64,000 bases of DNA, from the NCBI RefSeq assembly GCF_024323335.1, contig NC_066585.1, positions 338,211,346 to 338,275,345 of the forward strand. The letters run 5' to 3'. Below, in pieces: positions 56,353-64,000 of the stretch. The DNA is from Lathyrus oleraceus. Taxonomy: Eukaryota > Streptophyta > Magnoliopsida > Fabales > Fabaceae. Below the pieces are notes generated by a model. It saw only the letters and a program-made list of their open reading frames with translations, was not told the DNA's origin and ran no database searches. Numbering within the stretch: the first letter of the stretch is position 1; every line of letters begins with the position of its first letter. The translations under genes were made by a program, and so were the position numbers.

Positions 56353-59300
56353 GAAAGGGACTCAAAGCTCCACAATCCAAAGGTGTGGATCAACTGGTTT
56401 TTGCTTCGAATATGTTTGTTCTTTGATCTATTGGCCTTGATATTGTGTTGTTTGAGGTCCTCTCTATAGAGGCATCATTGTTGTATGCTTAATTTTTGAA
56501 ATCGAACAAGTTCATGATGAACACCATCAAGCTTCCATCTCTGATTTCTCCCTTAATAGGAATCTAGAGTGGAAGTGAGTGGTATAGGAGTGATGTACAT
56601 CACTTCACCTCTCGAACGGTTCCTGGATCGTCCATTTTGATGAGCATTTGAACCTCTGTGTTTTTTGGCCTTCGCCGGAGCTCACCGGAGAAGACGGTGG
56701 CGCTGGCCACCGTCTCATTGCCAGATTCAATGTGGATCGTTGATCTCAATTCCCAAATCTAATCTCCACCCTCCAATGATATGACTTATTTTAATTCAGT
56801 GTGTGGTTGCATTGACTAAGGACTTTGGTGCGTGCGCATGCCATGACCATTAGATCCTCCACGTCAATTAATGAAGATCCATCCAACGCTCCTTGATTTT
56901 TGCTATTTTCCAATTTCCGATTTTATTTTCTTTATTTCCTTTTATTGCAAAAATCCATATCTCTTTTATTATTGGTCCAAAAAATATGGGACCAATTGCA
57001 TTATTTCTCTTTTTAATTCTAGTTTCTAAAAATGATTTTTAATCTTTTTTATTTTATCATTTGGTATTTTTTGTGAATTTTCTCTTTTCTGGTTATATTT
57101 AATTCATTTTAAATAGTTTTTGATATTCAAAAAATACAAAAATATTTTCTCAACCTCTTTGAATGATGATAGATCTATGAAAAATATTCTCATCAATTTA
57201 TTAATTGATTTGAGATTTATTTGAGATTTTAGTTCAATTAGGTTATTTTTATTTATTTTTAATTGATTAAAAATAGTTTCTGACTTTTAAAAATGTTGAA
57301 ATTTTTTGTCAAACTTTGTTTGACCTTGTTGAACTTGAGATAATTCACTTGGACTTTTTTTAAGTTGATTTGAAATGAATTTGAAGTTTGACCTTTCTTT
57401 AATATTTTAATTCAAGTTTATTTTCAAATATTAAAAATGCCAAAAATATTTTTGTTCATTTCTTGACTTCCAATCTTCATCCCACTTGTGTTTTTGATAG
57501 TTTGACCATGATCCTCAATGTCATTGGTCAACACTTGTGGATTGGTACATTCTATTTTACTTAATGCACCTTATGTTCTTCATTTACATTATCCATCTCC
57601 TTCTTCTTCTTCTTCTTCTTTTCTTTTGATCAATGAGTTAAAGGTTGATAAGTTAGCATTGATTAGGGAGGTTTAATCTTCCTTAGTTCAAATCTAATTC
57701 ATCTTGATCAAATGATCAAGTGAATGGCTTTGCATTAAGGATATGTTGCTTTCTAAATCATGCAAAAGACTTAAACCAATACAAGATCATTTCTTTTCCT
57801 CTTTTTGGCATGGCAAGTTGTTGGAACTTGGTTCACTAATCAAGACTTCTAACTTATGTTGTTGCCTACATTATTATTGACCGGCCTCAGATAGTTGTGA
57901 CTTCTACATAAGTCCAATTACGATTGCTTAACATAGCGCTAAATTTTCCTTATGGCACACTAACTACTAACACTAACCATTAACAATTAACATTTACTTT
58001 TTGCTCTTTACTTTTATGCAATTTACTATTCTTGTATATATTATTCATTTGCTCTTTCCTTTTCTCATTTGAGCACATGTTTATGTTAATGCAATTTTCC
58101 TTTTGCTCACTTGAGCACATAATTGTGTATATATTATTGTGCTTGTGTTTTGCTTCATTATTGTGGACCAAATGCAAAGAAATGGACAAATGGACTTAGT
58201 TTCTAGGACATTCCCTATGCAAATTGGAGTAAAAGGACTTTAATGATGAAGATGGATTAGAAGGACCAAACCTCTAAACTCACTCTTGTCCATTCTTGAT
58301 TTGTTTCATAAAACTTTTGATGTGTGTGCTTTTGTGCTAGGGAACTCTATAAGAGCTCAAATTGAAGAACCATTGCCATGTTCATCCAAAGTGGAAGAGA
58401 CAAGATGCATTGAGGATCTCTTAAGAGACTTGTGTGATTGTTGCTTGAGCTTACTATTATTTTGCTTGCATATTCCAAAGGATGGGAGCTACTTGGATCG
58501 TCAATATGATCTCAAGAGAGGAACTCCATTTGTGGTCTTGTTTCTTATCCCTTATCTCTTGTATGATTAGGACTTTAGCCATTCTTCTTCTTCCCTCCAC
58601 TCTAACCCAAGCCAAAACTTTTGTGCAAACATTTAACACTTCTTTTCAAACATTAGAAACCTAAGCCTTATGCTTTTGATTTTCAAACTTTATTTTCATA
58701 ACACTTATTTTGAATTGAACTTTTAAACCAAATTTAACCATATTTTGTATATACTTTTCATTGGTAAATATAACTCATTTAAATACTTTTGTGGTTTCAA
58801 TGGCCACTTCGTTAATCAAAAAATTTCATAACCTTTAGCTATTAGGTTTGAGTTATCCTTGAGGTAGATGTAATACTCACCTATATCCTTAGTGATGGAG
58901 AATGAGTCTTCCATGCTTATTATAGGGTTAACCTCTCACTAGCATGTTGAAGCTATCCTCACATGGTGGATTTGTGGTTTTGGTTTATGTTTTCTCCCTT
59001 GGACAACAAAAGACCTTAAGGCTTGTGGACCAATCAATTCACCAACTCATTTTGATATTTTTACCCCGAACTACGAGGTTTTGATCCTAATCTTTTTAAG
59101 CTGGTACGTAGGCAATGGGTTTATCCATCCAAACATAAAATGTAAATAAACTTATATATTCTTTCCTCATCTCTTCAATCATGTTTGCACAAATACATTT
59201 TCACAAAATACCAACCTTACAACCAAAATGAAAAAGGATCCCTAGGAGTACCTGGGATGTTTTGGGTGCTTAAAACCTTCCCATTGCATAACCAACCCCC

Positions 59301-59470
59301 TTACCCAGATCTCTGATATTTTTACTAGTTTTTGATTCGATAAAACTTTTATGTTTTTGTTCGCTTTCTAACCATTCCTTTGGATAAATAGAAGTGTGGT
59401 GGAGACTCGACTTGTATGGCTTACCTTAGATTTAGTCAATATCTCTAATGGTAACGAATACCCCGCTACA
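56353..59470 (+). mobile_element. R1 5' LTR, right part
   Basis: Continues 241-1971 after the R2 duplication and ends ...cccgctaca at 59470. AT-rich, with a (TTC)n microsatellite at about 57600-57622. It has one degenerate stem-loop module (CTACG 59071 with CGTAG 59107; ATGG...CCAT near 59115) and a diverged terminal hairpin (59238-59290: CCTAGG/CCTGGG arms around AGTA, then ATG...GGG with CCC...CAT). The open frame 58286-58570 matches no known family and I do not call it a gene. Confidence 0.82.
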
Positions 59471-59476
59471 TAAAAG

Positions 59477-59494
59477 TGGCGACTCTGCTGGGGA
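59477..59494 (+). other. R1 primer-binding site
   Basis: TGGCGACTCTGCTGGGGA, identical to R2 and R3, six bases after the LTR end. It shows that the split LTR is the 5' one. Confidence 0.85.
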
Positions 59495-60190
59495 AAATTT
59501 GCCTAGTGGGTTTTGCCTACTTTTCATATTTGTTGTATTGTATTGTATATTGTTTTGTGACATATTTTTGTGCAATTTGGGATTACTGTATTATATGTAA
59601 TGAATGAATTGCTTGAATATTAAATCCTTGTATGCTTGGTGATCTTTGTGAGTGGAGTTCTATACCCGAACTCGAGTGCACTTAGGATAGGAGAATGGCA
59701 TAGTTTTGTTGACTTGTGTGGAGTTATTCCTTAGCAAGTTGACTTGCAAGTCCATTCACTTGGTGGAGGTCATGTTGGGATCAATAATGTCACACAAGTA
59801 GTTGTGGTTAGACATTACTCTTTCCAATATAGACCTTAGAAGCCAAGGACCTTAGTTTACCTAGCCCATCTTGGCCTATTCTTAGGACGAGGTGCGAAAG
59901 TCGTTCAAGTGTAAGATTTGATACGACTATTACGCGATACTACACTCATAAGAGTCTCTCTTGAGAATATTTTTGGAAGACGAGTAGTCTTTTATCCGAT
60001 AATATCCGAAAGATGGGATGATGACTATGGGAACCTCTTGTAGAACATGTTTGGCAGGTTTAAACCCTAGTACACTCCCTTTGGGTGGTTCTTAACCGAA
60101 ACTCCATGCTCGTAACTTGCAACAAACCCTTGATTCATGGTTGATCTGTTCATGTATCCTTAATATCAATGGAACTTGGGTGTTGATAAG
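59495..60190 (+). other. R1 leader, cut by R6
   Basis: Non-coding; highly similar to the R2 leader from about 3945 on. Ends at ataag (60186-60190), the probable target duplication of R6. Confidence 0.75.
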
Positions 60191-63119
60191 TGTAGCACCT
60201 CAAATTTGCACCCCCCAATTCATGCATTCATTTCATTTTTAGGTCATTAACATTACATTAGCATGGCATAGTACATTGCATCTTATCAGTCAAGACTGGC
60301 ATCAAGAGGATTCCTCAGTGCAAAGAGATCAAGGTCTTTCCTTGAGTTGAAGGCCACGTGAGTATTCTAAAGAGCTTACATGAGCCAAGGTTCATTTTGA
60401 AGTAACTGTACCAAGTGCTAGAGACTCAAAAGTCATCAGTGTAGTTTCAGGTCATCTGGGCCCATAAAAGTCAACTGCAAGTCAACTGAGGGCTAGGAGG
60501 TGGAGAAATGGTTTGAGACACTTCATTCATGTCCCAAAGAGGTTTATTCAACATGTCAAACTCATACCTTGAAGATTTTGAAGCCAGACCAAAAGTTTCC
60601 AAAAATGGAAAATGACCTGTAATTTTACATGATGATTCACAACATGATACATGATTTGTGAGATTTTATTTGGCATTTTTTGCAATTTCCTTCCCTGTTT
60701 TAGACACATAGACTTTAGGTGTGACAATGTGTGTCACACAATTTGGTGATTGATCTTATCCATTTTCATTGCCTTGCCAATTAAGCTCTTCTGGTTCTAA
60801 TTTTTTGCACCATGGTTATGTTCAATATGATAAGCTTGTGTATAAAATTTCATGATTATTGGATGTGTTTCTGATTTAATGTGCATTTTCTCACTTGTAT
60901 GTCCAATTGATGATCATGTTGTGTGCCTTTGCCATATCTTATTCACCACATGACTTTGCTTGAAGATTTTGATTTGGTCCTTTTTAGGACATGTTCATGA
61001 TTGATTAAACATGCTTTGTGTTGAATATTGGTTGTTGTTTTGGCTTTTTTCTCCATCTTTGACCCTAGGCTTTGCCCTAGGGGTTTAGACTCACATTTGA
61101 GCTTTGTATTTCAGGATCAAGCCTTTAGCTCCATGGTTGATGTTGCTTCCTCATTTGAGCTTTTGATTTTGCTTTGTTTAACTAATGTTGATTGTGTTGT
61201 AGGTCCCTTGGAGAGGAATTCACTAGATTGTTTGCCACTTGTTGGTTTGACTTGTTGTGTATATTGGTTGCCTGACTGTTGTTTTGCTTGTTAATAGTTT
61301 GTCTGAATACCATACTGATTGGTTGGTTGTTTACACAGGTACTTTAGCCGCTTTAACTCATTGTTTGAGTTTCTTTGCTTGTGGTTGGCATACAACCTAG
61401 GTAACTTCCTATTCTCCATGTAGTCTGGAAGACCTGTCATGTTATTTTGGCAGGCACCTGTCTGAAGCCCTCCTTAAGAGGCAATGTTTGTGCTTGTTTA
61501 TCTTTCTGTCTTGTAATTCAAGTCCTCCTAAGTGAAGAGGCAATTGGCAGATAGAAGGGATGTGCAATCCATCCCCTGCTATTCAGTTGAGTCATTCATT
61601 TTGCTCGCACTACGTGCTGATGCATTTTGAATAAACACCCAAGATCCTTGTATATAGAGTCAGTCAAGTGGAGTAGAGTCCCGCATTCTGGACTCCCATA
61701 CTTTCATTGATTTGAAGCTCACCCAGGCCCAGGTTAAGAGCTATGAGGTCTTACCCTCATCTCCCATTTCATCTGCTCACCCTGACAGTCAATGTCAGTG
61801 GTTAAGAGCCTCAGACACCCTTTCCAGTTGGCTTGTTTGTCGAGGTTGATATGACCCCTTGACTAAAGCCCAACCTTGTTTGAGCCATTTGTTTGCATAT
61901 AGCGTGTGATACCTGTTCACCTGTGCTTGTGCTTGCTTACTTGCTGTTTAGGCTAGCTTGCTTCCTGTGCAAGTTAGGATCTGATTAGAGACCTCAACAT
62001 AGGGATCGTTTGCATGACAACTTCTAGGCTCGAGTCGTAGTCTCCCTTTTAGTTGTTATCTCCCTAGTCTCTGGTTAGGAGTTAGTTTTCCCCGTTAAGG
62101 GGAACTACGTCACCCTGATCCTCATACCAGATGAGGTACGTAGGCAGGAGATGAGTTGATCTCTCCGGGCGCCCTTTTTGTTTTATTGCGTGTGTTTTGT
62201 TTTGGCGTGCGTTGGCCGAACTACGGCAACTCTGATTCTCATGTCCAAATGAGATACGTAGGCACGAGGTGCGATGTCTTGTCGAGTTTGACTAACAACT
62301 AACACTAATTCTCTTCTCTCGCCCTCGTTGCGATTGAGACCTTCCCTTTCTCTTGCCCTAGTTGCAATCAAGACCCGTCTGCTTTGTGTATGTGCTTGGA
62401 GTCTGATGTAAGTCCAGCGATTGGCCTTCGGTTTCTTGTTAGTGCTTGTTTGTTTGGAGTCTGACGTAAGCCCAGCGATTGGCAGTCGGTTTCCTGTTTG
62501 CGTTTCTTTGTTCGGAGTCTGATGTAAGTCCAGCGATCGGCCTTCGGTTTCCTGTTTCTTTTGTGGAGTTGGATGTAAGACCAGCGATTGGAATTCCGTT
62601 TCCAGTTTGTGTTTGTATGTTTAACGTCTCAGCGTCTCTTTTCTGTGTTTGTTTTGGCGTGCGTTAGCCGATCTACGAGTGCTCTGATTCTTCTATGGTT
62701 AGAGAAGATACGTATGCATAGGATGCGATGTCCTAGCGAGCACATTCCCCCGTGTCCCCGAACTACGTCGACTCTGATGTTTGTGTCTGACAAACTACGT
62801 AGGCCCAGGATGCGACATCCTGCCGAGTCTGTTTCTTCCGTCTTTCATCTGTGCTTTAGTCCAGTTTTGTGCAGTTTTTGAGCAGTTATTTAGCAACCTT
62901 TCTTCTATTCTTCCGAGCATGGATCCCATCGAGTACGATGGATGCGTAGGGGTGCTAATACCTTTCCTTTGCATAACCGACTCCCGATCCTTGCATCTCT
63001 GGTCACGAGACCATTCCTTTCCAGGTTTACTTCGAGAGTTTCCTTTCCCTCCTTTGGGATAAATAATGCACGGTGGCGGCTCTGTGTCCTTTCCCGTGGG
63101 TTTTTCGCGTAATGCGACA
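60191..63119 (+). repeat. R6 5' LTR, shortened to 2.93 kb
   Basis: Compared with R4 (4.86 kb) about 1.7-1.9 kb is missing after about 60625: sequence jumps from the early LTR (gacctgtaatttt) to the region before the inverted repeat (60718-60739). The missing part is where R3 has its TATA candidate, so this LTR may lack a promoter. The 3' half keeps the conserved hairpins at 61433-61454 and 61782-61798. The open frame 61028-61294 is not supported as a gene. Confidence 0.82.
62085..62975 (+). other. Structured 3' region of R6 LTR: four modules and terminal double hairpin
   Basis: Module A 62101-62173 (CCTCAT with ATGAGG). Module B 62216-62286 (CTCAT with ATGAG; CGAGGT with GTCTTG, wobbles). 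Four 58-bp degenerate repeats start at 62405, 62463, 62521 and 62572. Module C 62667-62740 (CTTCT with AGAAG; TAGGAT with GTCCTA). Module D 62758-62828: CTACGT 62763-62768 with ACGTAG 62797-62802; GTTTGT 62779-62784 with ACAAAC 62790-62795; CAGGAT with ATCCTG-type arm around GCGAC. Terminal: CCATCG 62926-62931, AGTA, CGATGG 62936-62941; then ATGCGTAGGG with a TGCAT arm. Confidence 0.6.
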
Positions 63120-63121
63120 GC

Positions 63122-63139
63122 TGGCGACTCTGTTGGGGA
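63122..63139 (+). other. R6 primer-binding site, one mismatch
   Basis: TGGCGACTCTGTTGGGGA: one C-to-T change relative to the other three PBS copies in the window. Confidence 0.8.
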
Positions 63140-64000
63140 CTATAGAGAAGTTGACCTCTTGCTGGTCCATCTTCCCTAAGCGAGTCAATCCTAGCACTCT
63201 CTAGGATAGTTGTGGTTGCTTTTACTTCTTTATTTATTGCATTTATTATTATGATGTGATTGTATATATGTGCATTATGTGTTTGCATGCATCATATTAT
63301 CATTATGCTGGCTGTGTATCTGTTTCTCTGGTGGGTGGGATTCACAAGAGGTAAAAGGCCCAATACCCAGGCTATGAGTGAACTTTAGGACACCTAGGAA
63401 TAAAGTGATTCATGGGAAGCGGGTGGTATAGCGCCACTTAGCGGAACATGATATCACGAGCAGTTCAGATCCTGATGGGGTATTATCGTTGCATACATCT
63501 GGTGTGTATATGATGATATTCTTGAAAGGGTTGTTTATCCTGCGTTTCTCTTGACCTTACCCTGGCCTAGATGATACCCGTGAGTGGGGAGGGAATGAAT
63601 CATTACAGGTACAGTGGGTGACTTGATCTGTTGGTGACTTTGTCCTGTTAGTGACTTGGTTATGCAATATGGGTTCCAGATGACCTTGGGTTCCAGATGA
63701 CTTTGATCTGTGGTTTCCGGTTCCGAAGTCATGCCGAAGCTCTGATCATGTGCCTTGTGATGCACAACCAGCCAGTCATAGTTGCATCATTTGCATCATA
63801 GCATGTTTATTTTCAAAAGAAAGTAATGCAAAAAAAAAATGAAAAAATGAATGATGAAAAATGTAAAAAAAAAAAGAAGAAGTTAACCAGCATACGCATC
63901 ACACGCATCATACCCATATCATTCTTGCATTACATGTGTTCTTGAACGAGACTTCTCATTCTGGTTCCTGTCTCAGGCAGGATTGCTGATCGTCGTCCGC
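63140..64000 (+). other. R6 leader, incomplete
   Basis: Related to the R3 leader and array unit (opening block to about 63300), then diverged. Contains an A-rich stretch at 63826-63875. No gene seen before the window ends. Confidence 0.65.

Larger units (their letters stand above)
60191..64000 (+). mobile_element. R6: Ogre-type element, 5' end only
   Basis: LTR 60191-63119, PBS at 63122, leader to the window end. The LTR start (TGTAGCACCTC) and 3' half match the R4 solo LTR. Insertion into the R1 leader shows that it is younger than R1. No coding region is reached. Confidence 0.85.

Noticed and set aside
58286..58570. 94-residue frame in the R1 LTR as a host gene
   Set aside because: No recognisable domain, AT-rich LTR context and no sign of codon selection by eye.

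Overview
The window is wall-to-wall plant LTR retrotransposon DNA. I see no cellular gene, rRNA, tRNA or CRISPR. Very long LTRs (about 4.8-4.9 kb), a primer-binding site of the type reported for Ogre elements (TGGCGACTCTGCTGGGGA), a DUF7745-like ORF1 and a Tat-type pol with a second RNase H point to a legume of the Ogre-rich tribe Fabeae (Pisum, Vicia, Lathyrus or Lens). The tribe is inferred; I cannot fix the species.

Layout (names R0-R6 are mine). R0 (1-240) is a scrap of an older Ogre-like LTR. R1 is the outermost element: its 5' LTR is 241-1971 continued at 56353-59470, with PBS at 59477 and leader to 60190. R2 (1972-56347, target duplication ccaag) sits inside the R1 LTR and is a roughly 12.4-kb Tat/Ogre-clade element: LTR, PBS, intact gag (5003-6625), then pol split at 7815/49794. 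R3 (7816-49793, duplication gtgag) sits in the R2 reverse transcriptase. It is a large Ogre-type element with 4.9-kb LTRs, a 10-copy array of 1045-bp units, an ORF1 broken by one stop, a deleted gag and a decayed pol. Two elements sit inside R3: R5, an 8.4-kb minus-strand Tekay/Del-type chromovirus (22941-31353, duplication atgat) lodged in the tenth array copy, and R4, a 4.86-kb solo LTR (33564-38426, duplication ggtag). R6 (60191 to the window end) inserted into the R1 leader and shows its 5' LTR, a mutated PBS and the start of its leader. LTR-pair similarity, judged by eye, falls in the order the nesting predicts: R5 closest, then R3, then R2.

How it works together: only R2 gag, R5 gag-pol (one stop codon, one lost zinc ligand) and most of R2 pol are close to coding-competent. 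R2 and R3 both lack any visible protease. R3 has a young-looking LTR pair but a wrecked interior, so it was probably mobilised in trans.

The least explained signals are not protein-coding. (1) The 3' UTRs of R2 and R3 carry a dozen or more degenerate copies of a motif near TCCCCAGCAGAGTC, the reverse complement of the elements' own PBS. (2) The LTR downstream regions of all Ogre-type families carry repeated stem-loop modules whose stems change sequence but keep pairing. (3) A four-hairpin cluster directly follows the pol stop in R2 and R3, again with compensatory changes. (4) Unrelated tandem repeats (1045, 91, 68, 58 and 32 bp) arose independently in these elements.
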